DNA of 46,968 bases from Caldisericales bacterium (GCA_012517765.1 JAAYUI010000014.1:1-46968), one strand, 5' to 3'. Shown: positions 17,921 through 27,166, counted from the first letter of the stretch. Program-made: numbers and translations. Notes: generated by a model not told the origin, from the letters alone.

Positions 17921-18868
17921 TCAATCCATCTTCGGTGGCAAATTTTTGTATTTATTGTAGCGATAATCAGTGATTGGACCTTTTACTTCGAGAAGTTCCG
18001 AGATGTTTCTTTTTACAGCTTCTTTGACAAACGTCATTGCTTCAACCGGAGACCTGTGTGCGCCACCAACCGGCTCGTCGATAACCTCGTCTATCAACCC
18101 AAGCTGTTTGAGGTCTGGCGCTGTAAGCTTGAGCATCTGGGCTGTTTCCCTGAACCTGGTCCCGTCTCTGAAGAGGATTGAAGCGCACCCTTCAGGAGAA
18201 ATCACTGAATACATTGCATACTTCATCATAAGGACCCTGTCACCAACACCAATTCCAAGGGCACCGCCAGAACCACCCTCGCCAATGACGACCGTTACGA
18301 TTGGCACCTTGATCCCGAACATGTCCCTGATATTCGCAGCAATGGCCTCAGCCTGTCCTCTCTCTTCTGCACCAATTCCAGGATAGGCGCCTGGAGTGTC
18401 GAGAAGCGTTATGACCGGCGCATGGAACTTGTCAGCAAGCTCCATTACCCTCATGGCTTTCCTGTAGCCTTCAGGGGATGCCATTCCAAAGTTGCCCTTA
18501 ATGTTCTCCTTGACATTGGAACCCCTGTTGTGGCCGATAATAAAAACCGTCATGCCATCGAGTGAGCCCACCGATGCCCACATTGCATGGTCATCGGCAA
18601 AATATCTGTCTCCGTGGAGCATTATGTAGTCCGGGGTCATAAATCTTACATGATCCTGAACCTTTGGTCTCATGACATGGCGCGCAACCTGGACTGTCTG
18701 GTAGGGAGTAAGATTGGAATATATTTCTTTAAGACCTTCTTCTATTTCCCTCTGGACTGCCTGGATGGAATTTGTCAGGTCGAGCGAGCGAGCTATTGCC
18801 TGCTTGCGAAAATCCTCTAGCTTCTGCTCAAGTTCAACTATCGGCTTCTCAAAATCAAGATAGACCAT
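17921..18868 (-). CDS. accA: Acetyl-CoA carboxylase carboxyltransferase subunit alpha
   Basis: 315 residues, the normal AccA length. It is the alpha half of the carboxyltransferase that moves the carboxyl group from biotinylated carrier protein to acetyl-CoA, making malonyl-CoA for fatty-acid synthesis in the cytoplasm. Family signatures are the N-terminal helical segment LDFEKPIVELEQKL, then MLHGDRYFADD, the GNFGMASPEGYRKA block, LLDTPGAYPGIGAEERGQ and GEGGSGGALGIGVGD, and PEGCASILFRD near the end. The start ATG overlaps the accD stop by one base (TGATG), so translation is coupled and the two subunits are made together. It is the last gene of the operon and is followed by a strong terminator. 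The biotin carrier and carboxylase genes (accB, accC) are not in the window. Confidence 0.98.
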   Translation of the reverse strand: MVYLDFEKPIVELEQKLEDFRKQAIARSLDLTNSIQAVQREIEEGLKEIYSNLTPYQTVQVARHVMRPKVQDHVRFMTPDYIMLHGDRYFADDHAMWASVGSLDGMTVFIIGHNRGSNVKENIKGNFGMASPEGYRKAMRVMELADKFHAPVITLLDTPGAYPGIGAEERGQAEAIAANIRDMFGIKVPIVTVVIGEGGSGGALGIGVGDRVLMMKYAMYSVISPEGCASILFRDGTRFRETAQMLKLTAPDLKQLGLIDEVIDEPVGGAHRSPVEAMTFVKEAVKRNISELLEVKGPITDYRYNKYKNLPPKMD

Positions 18869-19671
18869 CAGGCCACCTCCATCGGAACACCACGGTAGAG
18901 GGAAAGGATTTTACCAAGCATCCAGCGCATGTTTTTTCTTTCGACAACTTTGTCCAGGAAACCTTTCTCCTGGAGAAATTCAGCTGTCTGGAAGCCTGGT
19001 GGTAATTTCTGCTTTATTGTCTGCTCAATGACCCTTGGCCCCGCAAAACCTATAAGTGCACCCGGTTCGGAAATGATTATGTCACCCTGGAAAGCAAAAG
19101 ACGCCGATGCACCGCCGGTGCAGGGGTTGCAGATGACCGAAATATAAAGGCCACCATGCTCCTGAAATCTGTAAATGGCACCGGACAATCTGGCAAGCTG
19201 CATGAGTGCAAAAACAGATTCCTGCATCCTGGCCCCACCTGACTGGGAGAAAATGATCATTGGCACTTTTTCCTTAAGAGCATGTTCGGCAAGCCTCATT
19301 ATTTTCTCGCCAACAACAACGCCCATGGAGCCACCGATAAATTCGAAGTTCATAAAACCGATGGCCACTTTTGTTCCATGAATCGAGGCATCACCAGTCA
19401 CTATGGCATCATTCTCGCCAGTTTTGCTGATTGTGTCAGCAATCCTGTCACCATATGGCTTTGAATCTGCAAAACCAATAAGATCCTTTGAAACCAGGTT
19501 CCCCAAGAGTTCCTTGAAAGAACCCTCATCAACAGTCATTTTGATTCTCTCCCTGACGGGGACCTGCTCGTGGCTTCCACATCTTGGGCAGACCCTCATG
19601 TTCGCCTCAAAAGCAGGCATGTCCAGCGGTCTGTTACATCCCTTGCACTTCAAGACGTTGTCTTCAGGCAT
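18868..19671 (-). CDS. accD: Acetyl-CoA carboxylase carboxyltransferase subunit beta
   Basis: 267 residues from ATG 19671, which follows GGGAGGA; a longer frame to 19734 would run deep into fabF and lacks a ribosome site. The N-terminal four-Cys zinc ribbon is present (CKGC at 9-12 and CPRC at 28-31), typical of AccD. It is followed by the crotonase-fold carboxyltransferase core with IFSQSGGARMQE, NPCTGGASASFAF and GFAGPRVIEQTI. With AccA it forms the alpha2-beta2 carboxyltransferase. The gene overlaps the end of fabF by 8 nt and its stop overlaps the accA start by 1 nt. It is somewhat shorter than the E. coli protein (about 304), mainly at the C-terminus. Confidence 0.97.
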   Translation of the reverse strand: MPEDNVLKCKGCNRPLDMPAFEANMRVCPRCGSHEQVPVRERIKMTVDEGSFKELLGNLVSKDLIGFADSKPYGDRIADTISKTGENDAIVTGDASIHGTKVAIGFMNFEFIGGSMGVVVGEKIMRLAEHALKEKVPMIIFSQSGGARMQESVFALMQLARLSGAIYRFQEHGGLYISVICNPCTGGASASFAFQGDIIISEPGALIGFAGPRVIEQTIKQKLPPGFQTAEFLQEKGFLDKVVERKNMRWMLGKILSLYRGVPMEVA

Positions 19672-20899
19672 CCATCCTCCCAAAAGCGATACAGCAGTTA
19701 TGGCCACCAAACCCAAAAGAGTTTGAAAGAGCACATCTGATTTCCTTTTTCACAGCCTTTGCGGCAATGTTGAGCCTACTTTCGGGGTCAGGATTTTCAA
19801 AGTTTAGCGAGGGATGAATTGTCTTGTTGACCATCTGGAGTGCAACCGCAGCAGCTTCAACTGCCCCGGCAGCACCAAGCAGGTGCCCGACCATTGATTT
19901 CGTCGAATTGACAAGTATTTCTTCAGTCCGATCTCCAAACACATCTGCAATTGCCTTGGCTTCTATCCTGTCATTGAGTGGGGTTGAGGTCCCATGGGCA
20001 TTAATATAATCTACATCTCCGGTACTTATGCCCGCCTTGCGCATCGCATTCTTCATGCATGCTTTTGCACCCCAGCCATCCGGGTCCGGCTGTGTTATGT
20101 GGTAAGCATCACTTGAGTAGCCAGAGCTCTTTATCTCACAATAAATCTGTGCTCCCCTGGCCCTTGCGTGTTCATATTCTTCAAGCAGCAAGACAGCTCC
20201 ACCCTCGCCCATGACAAAACCATCGCGGTCCTTGTCAAACGGACGTGATGCTTTCTCTGGGTCGTCATTTCTTGTGGAAAGAGCCTTCATGTTTGCAAAA
20301 CCAATAACGCCCAGCGGGATGAGAGAAGCCTCTACGCCACCTGCAAACATGAGATCTGCATCATCGCGCTTGATCATTTCGGAGGCTTCCGCAAGAGCAT
20401 AATTGGAGGTTGCACAAGCAGTAACGATGTTCGAGGAAGGGCCACGCAGGCCATATTTCATGGACACATGGGCAGATGCCATATTACCAATCATCATTGG
20501 CACAAACAATGGCGACACCCTTGTCGGACCTTTCTCGATCCTCGTTAGGATGTTTTTCTCGATCGTCTGAAGACCACCAATACCAGTCGATATAAGCGTT
20601 CCAATACGGTCCCTGTCAGAATTATCAAGATTGATTCCGGAATCATCGACGCAAAGCGCTGAGGCGGCAATGGCATATTGGACAAAAAGGTCTGTTCGCG
20701 GGATTTCTCTTGAATCAATATATCTCGATGGTTCAAAATCCTTGACCTCGGCACCTATCTGAACCGGATAGCCCGACATGTCATACTTGGCAATTTTTCC
20801 AATGCCGGACTTGCCTTCAGCAAGCGATTTCCAGAAAGCTTCTTTTCCGATACCAGCCGGCGTAACCAGGCCAAGGCCAGTTACGACTACGCGTCTCAT
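19664..20899 (-). CDS. fabF: 3-oxoacyl-[ACP] synthase II (KAS II)
   Basis: 411 residues, the usual length. It condenses malonyl-ACP with a growing acyl-ACP in chain elongation. The Cys-His-His triad is complete: Cys162 in VTACATSNYA, His302 in NAHGTSTPLND and His339 in KSMVGHLLGAAG, with Lys334 also conserved. The N-terminus [16 protein letters not shown] is the standard start. Its ATG overlaps the acpP stop by one base (TAATG) and its 3-prime end overlaps accD by 8 nt. It is the fifth of the seven recognised enzyme genes here. The only condensing enzymes in the operon are FabF and FabH, a common bacterial pairing. Confidence 0.98.
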   Translation of the reverse strand: MRRVVVTGLGLVTPAGIGKEAFWKSLAEGKSGIGKIAKYDMSGYPVQIGAEVKDFEPSRYIDSREIPRTDLFVQYAIAASALCVDDSGINLDNSDRDRIGTLISTGIGGLQTIEKNILTRIEKGPTRVSPLFVPMMIGNMASAHVSMKYGLRGPSSNIVTACATSNYALAEASEMIKRDDADLMFAGGVEASLIPLGVIGFANMKALSTRNDDPEKASRPFDKDRDGFVMGEGGAVLLLEEYEHARARGAQIYCEIKSSGYSSDAYHITQPDPDGWGAKACMKNAMRKAGISTGDVDYINAHGTSTPLNDRIEAKAIADVFGDRTEEILVNSTKSMVGHLLGAAGAVEAAAVALQMVNKTIHPSLNFENPDPESRLNIAAKAVKKEIRCALSNSFGFGGHNCCIAFGRMDA

Positions 20900-21141
20900 T
20901 ACGAAAGCTTCTTCTGGACGTAATCAACAGCTGATGCTACTGTTGTTATTTTTGGGAGGTCTTCGTCCGGGATTGAAACGCCAAATTTCTCCTCGAGTTC
21001 CATGGTGACATCGACAAGGCCGAGGCTGTCAGCGCCAAGGTCGTCCATAAACTTGGATTCCATCTTGATTTTGTCTTTTTCGACGCCAAGCTTCTCGACT
21101 ATGATGTCCTTCATCTGTTCAAAAATTTCGTTTGTGTTCAT
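20899..21141 (-). CDS. acpP: Acyl carrier protein
   Basis: 80 residues with a four-helix ACP pattern. The phosphopantetheine attachment site is Ser39 in [13 protein letters not shown]. The common sequence after the Ser-Leu is Asp (DSLD); here it is Gly41 (DSLG), a change at the head of recognition helix II that contacts partner enzymes. The acidic character expected of ACP is kept ([16 protein letters not shown]). It lies between fabG and fabF, the usual place, with 22 nt to fabG and a 1-nt overlap with fabF. Start ATG 21141 follows AGAGGTG. Confidence 0.97.
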   Translation of the reverse strand: MNTNEIFEQMKDIIVEKLGVEKDKIKMESKFMDDLGADSLGLVDVTMELEEKFGVSIPDEDLPKITTVASAVDYVQKKLS

Positions 21142-21163
21142 GATTCACCTCTTGTAATGTGGA

Positions 21164-21910
21164 TTAGAGGAGTCCGCCATCGATTACGATGGTGGCTCCG
21201 TTTATATAGCTGCCTTTCGGGGAGGCAAGGAAGGAGACGACTCCTGCAATGTCTTCCGGAAGGCCAAATCTTCGGAGCGGTATCCTGCTCAAATAGTCGT
21301 TTCTAACCTGTTCTGTGAGTGCATGGGTCATCGGTGTTTCAATAAAGCCGGGGGCGATTGCATTGCACGTTATGCCCCTTGAGCCCATCTCTTTGGCAAC
21401 TGACTTTGTAAAGGCAATTATGCCTGCTTTTGATGCGGCATAGTTGGCTTGACCCATGTTGCCCATGATCCCTATCACAGAAGAAATGTTTATGATTCTG
21501 CCTTTTGTTTCCATTAGCGACCTGAGGCAGGCTTTTGTGCAATTGAAGGTGCCCTTGAGGTTGATCTCGATGACTTTGTCCCAGTCAGATTCTTTCATCC
21601 TCAAAAGGAGCGTGTCTGCCGTAATCCCGGCATTGTTTACAAGGATGTCGATCTTGCCGAGTTCGGTGGCAACTTTCTTTACCATTTCTTCGCATGATGC
21701 CAGGCTGGCGACATTGGCCTCTACAAAAATTGCCTTTCTGCCCAGTTCACGGACAAGCCTCGCGGTCTCTTTCGCATTTTCAAGTTCGGCCTCAAAGGGA
21801 TAATTTACCACTATGTCCGCGCCATCTTTTGCCAGTTCGAGTGCGATTGACCTGCCTATACCCCTTGATGAACCTGTTACAAGTGCTACTTTTCCTTCAA
21901 GGTCTACCAT
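21164..21910 (-). CDS. fabG: 3-oxoacyl-[ACP] reductase
   Basis: 248 residues from ATG 21910 ([13 protein letters not shown]); the longer frame to 21931 runs into fabH without benefit. It is an NADPH-dependent short-chain dehydrogenase that reduces the beta-keto group in elongation. Visible features are the nucleotide motif TGSSRGIG (12-19), NNAG (92-95) and the catalytic set Ser144, Tyr157 and Lys161 within NISSVIG...NYAASKAG. The C-terminal GYxx-type end reads YINGATIVIDGGLL. The start overlaps the end of fabH by 7 nt. In many operons fabD sits between fabH and fabG; here it does not. Confidence 0.97.
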   Translation of the reverse strand: MVDLEGKVALVTGSSRGIGRSIALELAKDGADIVVNYPFEAELENAKETARLVRELGRKAIFVEANVASLASCEEMVKKVATELGKIDILVNNAGITADTLLLRMKESDWDKVIEINLKGTFNCTKACLRSLMETKGRIINISSVIGIMGNMGQANYAASKAGIIAFTKSVAKEMGSRGITCNAIAPGFIETPMTHALTEQVRNDYLSRIPLRRFGLPEDIAGVVSFLASPKGSYINGATIVIDGGLL

Positions 21911-22881
21911 TCCAGGACCACAGCTCCCCATGTCAGTCCAGCGCCAAAGGCCACTGCGAGGAGCTTGTCTCCTTTCTTTATTTTTCCTTCTCTTATTGCC
22001 ATGTCTATGGTTATCGGGATTGTTGCTGCAGAGGTATTTCCAGTCTTATCCAGGGTCACAAGGACTTTTTCCATGGGTATCCCCAGCTTTTGGGAGGCCG
22101 ATTCAATGATCCTTATGTTCGCCTGGTGCGGTACAAACCAGCTGATGTCGGAGGCCACCATTCCTGCTTTGTCAAGAACCTCCTTGCAACTCTTTGCCAT
22201 TGCCCTTACTGCAAACTTGAAGACTTCAGGCCCGTTCATATGGACATAATGCAGTCTCTTGTCAACTGTTTCATGGGTGGCAGGCAACGCTGAGCCTCCA
22301 GCCGGGAGAGTGAGGTTGTGCCCGCCAGAACCATCGGCCCCAAGGACCGAGTATACAATGCCATTTCTTTCAGTTTCACCAACAATGACAGCCCCAGCAC
22401 CATCCCCAAAAAGGACGCATGTTGACCTGTCAGTCCAGTCCAGGATCCTTGTGAGTGATTCTGCACCAATGACAAGTATTTTTTTGTATGCTCCCGATCT
22501 GACAAAAGAATTCGCAAGCGTCAAAGCATATACAAAGCCAGTACAGCCTGCCGCAATATCAAACGCAGGTGGCCCAACAATGCCCAGCTTGGAAGCAACA
22601 ATGCATGCTGTTGATGGAAAGAGCATGTCTGGTGTTGCTGTAGCAACGATAAACATGTCTATGTCTTTTGCCTCAAGGCCCGCATTTTCAAGGGCCCTCT
22701 GGGCAGCAATTACGGAAATGTCAGATGTTGCCTGTTCTTCGGCCACAACATGGCGGTTCCTTATCCCAGACCTGGACACTATCCATTCATCGGTAGTGTC
22801 AACAATTTTTTCCATGTCAAAATTTGTAAGTACCTTCTCGGGCAGGTAGGTCCCTATGCCCAAGATTCCGGTGTTTGTCAT
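21904..22881 (-). CDS. fabH: 3-oxoacyl-[ACP] synthase III (KAS III)
   Basis: 325 residues. It starts fatty-acid synthesis by condensing an acyl-CoA primer with malonyl-ACP. The Cys-His-Asn triad is present: Cys113 in [11 protein letters not shown], His252 in [10 protein letters not shown] and Asn282 in [11 protein letters not shown]. The N-terminus [16 protein letters not shown] and the [13 protein letters not shown] block are classic KAS III. Start ATG 22881 overlaps the fabZ stop by 4 nt (ATGA), with GGTGGAG upstream, so the two are translationally coupled. Primer preference (acetyl or branched) cannot be read from the sequence. Confidence 0.98.
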   Translation of the reverse strand: MTNTGILGIGTYLPEKVLTNFDMEKIVDTTDEWIVSRSGIRNRHVVAEEQATSDISVIAAQRALENAGLEAKDIDMFIVATATPDMLFPSTACIVASKLGIVGPPAFDIAAGCTGFVYALTLANSFVRSGAYKKILVIGAESLTRILDWTDRSTCVLFGDGAGAVIVGETERNGIVYSVLGADGSGGHNLTLPAGGSALPATHETVDKRLHYVHMNGPEVFKFAVRAMAKSCKEVLDKAGMVASDISWFVPHQANIRIIESASQKLGIPMEKVLVTLDKTGNTSAATIPITIDMAIREGKIKKGDKLLAVAFGAGLTWGAVVLEW

Positions 22882-23315
22882 TTCTCCACCTTTCGAAGTG
22901 CAGCCAGAAGCCTTCCTGAAACGGCAATTTCATCACCAACATAGGCCGTTGCATTGCACTTGAAGACACCCATTTTGACGCTTTCAACTTCAATTTCAAG
23001 TCTTAACAGGTCGCCAGGGATAACCTGCTTCTTGAACCTCAAATTTTCAATGCCGGCGAAAAAGGCAAGTGCGCCTTCATACTCTGGTAGTGTCAAGCCA
23101 CAAACAGCACCAACCTGTGCGAGGGCCTCCACAATCAATACTCCCGGCATCACCGGATAATCAGGAAAGTGTCCCTGAAAATGAGATTCTGTTCCTGTTA
23201 CCGCCTTGATTCCTACAGCTTTGACCCCAGGCTCAAGCTCAAGTATCTTGTCCACAAAAAGGAACGGGTAACGGTGTGGCAGAATTTTCTGAATTTCGCT
23301 TTGATTAAGCTCCAC
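22878..23315 (-). CDS. fabZ: 3-hydroxyacyl-[ACP] dehydratase
   Basis: 145 residues if translated from GTG 23315, which sits 5 nt after AGGAG; the frame is open to a TTG at 23333, but that has no ribosome site and adds residues not seen in the family. It is a hotdog-fold dehydratase that removes water from 3-hydroxyacyl-ACP. The signature [14 protein letters not shown] starts near residue 11. The active-site His49 ([13 protein letters not shown]) and Glu63 (VEALAQ) are present. It overlaps the small membrane-protein gene upstream by 11 nt and fabH by 4 nt. Confidence 0.96.
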   Translation of the reverse strand: MELNQSEIQKILPHRYPFLFVDKILELEPGVKAVGIKAVTGTESHFQGHFPDYPVMPGVLIVEALAQVGAVCGLTLPEYEGALAFFAGIENLRFKKQVIPGDLLRLEIEVESVKMGVFKCNATAYVGDEIAVSGRLLAALRKVEK

Positions 23316-23505
23316 TTTGTCTCCTGTCAGCAAGCATCAGCAGAAGTGACGCTAAAAATGCCGCAAAAAGAAAATAGCTTGCAATGGCTGTTGTTTTTAC
23401 GACCTTCTGCCTGTTTCGCCTTTCACGCCATGCATCAATGACGTTTTGCGTGAACAGTCCAGGCACCTTATGAACCCTAAGCAAATCCTTAAGTTCGCTC
23501 ATCAT
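23305..23505 (-). CDS. Small single-pass membrane protein leading the fab operon
   Basis: 66 residues. A charged N-terminal half ([31 protein letters not shown]) precedes one hydrophobic segment (about 41-59, [21 protein letters not shown]) and a short RRQSGA tail, so it is probably an inner-membrane protein with a cytoplasmic N-terminus. I do not recognise a family. Its stop overlaps the fabZ start by 11 nt, which ties its expression to lipid synthesis. The ribosome site is weak; ATG 23505 and ATG 23502 are both possible. A membrane-proximal sensor or tether for the fatty-acid enzymes is conceivable but is speculation. Confidence 0.7.
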   Translation of the reverse strand: MMSELKDLLRVHKVPGLFTQNVIDAWRERRNRQKVVKTTAIASYFLFAAFLASLLLMLADRRQSGA

Positions 23506-23549
23506 ATTGTTACTGTCTTTGATTCATGTCTGGCCTGGCTGGTTACATT

Positions 23550-23579
23550 AAAAAATCCCCCGCCCTTATGGGCGGGGGA
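23550..23579 (-). terminator. Terminator of the five-bladed propeller protein gene
   Basis: TCCCCCGCCC (23556-23565) pairs with GGGCGGGGGA (23570-23579) around TTAT. The A run on the left becomes the U tract for the minus-strand gene ending at 23606. It also lies only about 45 bp before the fab operon start, so fab must have its own promoter or rely on read-through; I see no clear promoter in that gap. Confidence 0.9.
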
Positions 23580-23605
23580 TTAAATTCAGTTCTGAAACTA
23601 TCTTT

Positions 23606-26077
23606 TTATGGGTTCTTGGGGCACTTTGGTGGTGTATAATCTATTGTTACCTTTTTTTCATTTGCATCATACTGGACGTTTGCACCGAGGGTCTCGCTTA
23701 TGAAGCGGAACGGAACAAGGGTTCTGCCAGTAGGTTTGTATATATATGGAACGACTTTTTTGTCCTTGTCATCTATCGCTATAGGAGTTCCATTCACAAC
23801 AGCAGTTGGTTTATCGATCCAAAGTTCGATCTTGTTAAGGCAATTGCTGACAATAATCTTCCTTTGGGTACCATCCCATTCAACTTTACAGTCAAGCGCC
23901 TCACTGACAGCCCTTATCGGGATCATTGTCCTGCTGAACTTTATTTCTGGTGGCTGGTCCAGTGTCATCTGCTGGTTGTTTCTCATCATGTAGCCCCTGC
24001 CAATCCAGAGCTCTATGTGAACATTTGTGTCTTTTAGCACTGCCCAGATGCTTCCGGAGAGCGTGTCGCCGGTCGGGGTTATGATTGTGTATTCAATCTG
24101 GTTCTTTCCGCCCGGCTTGAGGGTTATTGAAACATGGATGCAGCCATTGCCATCTGCAACGTACTGGGTCCCGGCTATGATGACCAGTGTTTGCGGCTGG
24201 AAGCCGCACCAGTCGAATTCCCAAGGATTCTGCTCTATTACCCATGGATTGTCAAACGAACCGTCACCAGGAACAGGCGCTCCACCGGCAGGTGGAAGTG
24301 GTTGCGGGAAAGTCGGCGGATGGACGGCCTTCGGCTGGCAGAAGGTTTCGTTTGAGGCCTCCGATATATTGCCAAACTGGTCAATCGTCCTGGCGATGTA
24401 GTAGTATGTTTTTCCGTTTGTCAGGCCCGTGTCGGTATACTGCGTCAGGGAAACCGGGAAATCGTGTATTGGTGACTTGTTTTTTTGCGCCTGGCCTGGC
24501 TCATCGGCCCTGTAGACGTAATAGGAGATGACCTTTCCTGGTGGCGCGAAAGCGGCCGTCCACTGGAGTTTTATGGCCCTGTCACCTGGAACACAGTTAA
24601 GGTTGTACGGCTTTGAGGGCGGTTCCTTTGATCCACCAATAAAGCATGGCGAACCATTGCTCTGGTACATCCACTTGATGGTTATCTCATAGTGGTTTGG
24701 GTCAACCGGGTCCTGCCAGATGCCCTCTATCTTGATTTTGGCATAATTTTGCTCGTTAATGGTCTTGAAGGCATAAGTGGCACCAATCTCGATGTTCTGG
24801 CAATTTTCCCTCACACTTGAAACGGCAGGATAGCCTTCTCCCGGGACACACTCTGCATCGGCAAAATCAACAGCATTCCTTATAAATCTGCCACACATCC
24901 TTGGGGCACCAAAACCACAATCAACGACAAGATCGGCAAGCGTCGGATCAGTTGTCTTGTTGCCAAGCGAGAAGTCAAAACCATCACCTATCTTGCAATC
25001 AAGCTTGACAACGCCTGATCCGATGTTGGCCGGCAAATCACCGGATGTTGCAAGGCCAATGCCGGAATTGGTGTCAGAGTAGTTGCAATAGTAAAGGTAG
25101 AAAACAAGACCATTCTTCAGGACACCAGGAGAAGCGACCCTCTGTGCATCAAAATCGCCTATCTTGCCAACATCGAGGGAAACACCCCTCTTGTCAAAAC
25201 TTATTCCATTGACCGAGGTTGCAATCCCTATCTGGCTGGTTTTCTCGTCCCTCATCGAGGTGTCGTACCACATGTAGTAGTAGACGCCGTCAAAGACCAC
25301 GCTTGGCGCCCTGACCGTAAAGTTGTCAAAATCGGTTATCTTGTCGCCAAGGTCGAGGACAGCTCCGCCAGTTTTTTCACCAATATTTTTGGTCCAGGTC
25401 GAGCCATCATACGATGTGGCATAACCAATCCTCCATCTTGAATCAATTTTGGACTGGCCCTCATACCACATCTTGTAGATGTTATTGACCTTTACAACCG
25501 AGCATTTCCCGACCTGGAAACCATCAAAAGCCAGCTCGTTTGTGGGCATGAGTATCTGGCCCTTCTTGCTCCAATAATTGCCGGTATTGCTCTCGGCAAG
25601 GCCAAGGGTCATTCTGCCCTTGGTGTCAACGGCAACGTAGTACATCCTGAGTTTTCCGTTGTCATTGATGACCCACGGAGACTGGACAGAGAACCCGTCA
25701 TACTCGTTGCTGGCACCAGTCCCAAGGACTGCACCTGGAGCTTCGATCCCGCCTGCAGTTCCATCCACTCTGGTCCATTTCTTTCCATCAGGCGAGATTG
25801 CATAGCCTATTCTCCCCTGCCTGCCAGAGCCACCCATCCAGTTGATCCAGCCGGTATACCACATGTGGTATCTGCCTTCCCAGTAGATAACGCAAGGGTC
25901 GGTCACGGCCGAGGAATCGAAGTATTTTGATTCGCCAGGCTTTGCCTTCCTGGCAAGAAGGACTGGATTGTCCTTATATTTTGCGAAAGACGGTACAGTT
26001 ATGCTGTCTGACGTGGCCGAAAAAACGACCGGAGCAGCAAGCACAAAAGCAAGAAGCGCACAAAGCGTTCTTTTCAT
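23606..26077 (-). CDS. Secreted five-bladed beta-propeller (GH43/GH130-like) protein with FN3 and CAON module
   Basis: 823 residues; ATG 26077 follows AAAGGAG and opens a signal peptide (MKRTLCALLAFVLAAPVVFS). Residues about 30-350 form five blade repeats, each with a D/S-P-x-V-x pattern and an aromatic WYxG-type strand (YHMWYTGW, LRMYYVA, YKMWYEGQ, YYMWYDTS, FYLYYCN), as in GH43, GH32 and GH130 families. A possible acidic site is DPCVIYWEG near residue 60, but a full catalytic triad cannot be assigned. A fibronectin-III domain follows (about 505-600, SYYVYRADEPG...YYYIARTID), then a double copper-amine-oxidase-N-like module (about 694-818). It is likely an extracellular glycan-active or glycan-binding protein. 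It is transcribed alone, with its own promoter and terminator. Confidence 0.85.
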   Translation of the reverse strand: MKRTLCALLAFVLAAPVVFSATSDSITVPSFAKYKDNPVLLARKAKPGESKYFDSSAVTDPCVIYWEGRYHMWYTGWINWMGGSGRQGRIGYAISPDGKKWTRVDGTAGGIEAPGAVLGTGASNEYDGFSVQSPWVINDNGKLRMYYVAVDTKGRMTLGLAESNTGNYWSKKGQILMPTNELAFDGFQVGKCSVVKVNNIYKMWYEGQSKIDSRWRIGYATSYDGSTWTKNIGEKTGGAVLDLGDKITDFDNFTVRAPSVVFDGVYYYMWYDTSMRDEKTSQIGIATSVNGISFDKRGVSLDVGKIGDFDAQRVASPGVLKNGLVFYLYYCNYSDTNSGIGLATSGDLPANIGSGVVKLDCKIGDGFDFSLGNKTTDPTLADLVVDCGFGAPRMCGRFIRNAVDFADAECVPGEGYPAVSSVRENCQNIEIGATYAFKTINEQNYAKIKIEGIWQDPVDPNHYEITIKWMYQSNGSPCFIGGSKEPPSKPYNLNCVPGDRAIKLQWTAAFAPPGKVISYYVYRADEPGQAQKNKSPIHDFPVSLTQYTDTGLTNGKTYYYIARTIDQFGNISEASNETFCQPKAVHPPTFPQPLPPAGGAPVPGDGSFDNPWVIEQNPWEFDWCGFQPQTLVIIAGTQYVADGNGCIHVSITLKPGGKNQIEYTIITPTGDTLSGSIWAVLKDTNVHIELWIGRGYMMRNNQQMTLDQPPEIKFSRTMIPIRAVSEALDCKVEWDGTQRKIIVSNCLNKIELWIDKPTAVVNGTPIAIDDKDKKVVPYIYKPTGRTLVPFRFISETLGANVQYDANEKKVTIDYTPPKCPKNP

Positions 26078-26167
26078 GGCTTTCTCCTTTCAAAAAAGGT
26101 ACGCACCAACCATCATTTTGGTTCACCCCCAAATTGATGTCGCTTCATCACACGAAATCTACATTAA

Positions 26168-26196
26168 AGTATAATACTGATTGCAAACTAGCACAA
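26168..26196 (-). promoter_or_regulatory. Promoter of the five-bladed propeller protein gene
   Basis: Minus strand: TTGTGC (26191-26196), 17 nt, TATACT (26168-26173). It predicts a leader of about 85 nt before ATG 26077 that contains short hairpins. The upstream edge includes AGCACAAATAT (26190-26200 on the plus strand), also found at 17402-17412. Confidence 0.55.
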
Positions 26197-26209
26197 ATAT
26201 ATTTTTATG

Positions 26210-27166
26210 TCAAGCATTGATGACATTTGATGACTTTTGGTCAAGATAGTCCTCCAGCATTAGTTTTGTTTGTTCTATTACCATCTGCCTGAGCTGGTCT
26301 GGCTTGGTTACAACACACTCATTTCCATACCCCATCACCCACCGCAAAATCTCGTGGTTGATTGCGACTCTTGCCGTAAAAATAATGCTCCCGTCATCAT
26401 TTTTGACAATCTTCTGCGTGCCGTGCCACACAAGCTCTGACACAAAAGGCGCAACGCTTTTTTTGAACAGGATTTCGACGTCTTCAACCGGCCCCGTAAT
26501 CATCACTTCAAAAGCGTTTGAAAGATGGCTGTCCAGATCTATGGGTTTCCTGGCAAACCTTTCCCTTGTGAGTGTGATATCTTTCATCCTGTTGATCCTG
26601 TACATGATGAGGCTGTCACTGTCCTCAGGTGCTGCAATCATGTAATAGGCGTGCCTCTTGAAAAAAAGCTCGCAAGGCCTGACTTTCCTTAATCTTTCAT
26701 CAGGCTTGTTCGGGCGTTCGTACTTGAAATTGATTACAGTTGCCGAGTCTATGGCAACCCTGATTTTTTGTATCTTTTTTATTTCGTTGAGGTAAACAAC
26801 CTTGAATTCGTCAGCTGGTTTTTCTTTGGATTGCTGGTTCTCGTTTGTAATTTTTTCAATGATTTCCCGGGCTATCCTCGAGAGGGAGGGGTCTTTTGAA
26901 TCAATTATCCTGCCAAGACCCGTTGTTATAACAAACTTGTCAAACCTGCTCAGCCCAAAACTGCCAAAATCAGGTGCAGTCTCAAGCCAGTAACCATTCA
27001 TGTCCGACCGGACATTAAAGCCTTCGTCCCTTAGCTTGTCTATGTCCCTTATTATCTGACGCCTTGAAACCTCAAGCTTGCCCGATATTTCAGCACTTGT
27101 AAGTTTCCTGCCGCTAGCTTGCAACAGCATCTCAAGGAGCTGCAGGATTCTTGTAAGTGCCAGCAT
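26210..27166 (-). CDS. WYL-domain transcriptional regulator (YafY/DeoR type)
   Basis: 318 residues. The N-terminal winged helix-turn-helix (about 1-60: LTSAEISGKLEVSRRQIIRDIDKL) is of the DeoR/HTH_11 kind. The middle is a WYL-type sensory domain (about 125-205: VINFKYERPNKP, VRPCELFFKRHAYYMIAA, YRINRMKDI). The C-terminal WCX-like part reads HEILRWVMGYGNECVVTKPDQLRQMV. WYL proteins bind nucleic-acid or small ligands and control stress, defence and metabolism genes; the ligand here is unknown. It starts 6 nt after the PsbP/DcrB-like gene and has no clear ribosome site, so it is probably translated by coupling. No terminator is evident after it. Confidence 0.9.
   Translation of the reverse strand: MLALTRILQLLEMLLQASGRKLTSAEISGKLEVSRRQIIRDIDKLRDEGFNVRSDMNGYWLETAPDFGSFGLSRFDKFVITTGLGRIIDSKDPSLSRIAREIIEKITNENQQSKEKPADEFKVVYLNEIKKIQKIRVAIDSATVINFKYERPNKPDERLRKVRPCELFFKRHAYYMIAAPEDSDSLIMYRINRMKDITLTRERFARKPIDLDSHLSNAFEVMITGPVEDVEILFKKSVAPFVSELVWHGTQKIVKNDDGSIIFTARVAINHEILRWVMGYGNECVVTKPDQLRQMVIEQTKLMLEDYLDQKSSNVINA

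Noticed and set aside
23506-23549. Promoter for the fab operon
   Set aside because: No -35/-10 pair with acceptable spacing could be found, so none is reported.
26078-26165. Riboswitch in the 85-nt leader of the five-bladed propeller gene
   Set aside because: Only short hairpins and no recognised aptamer.
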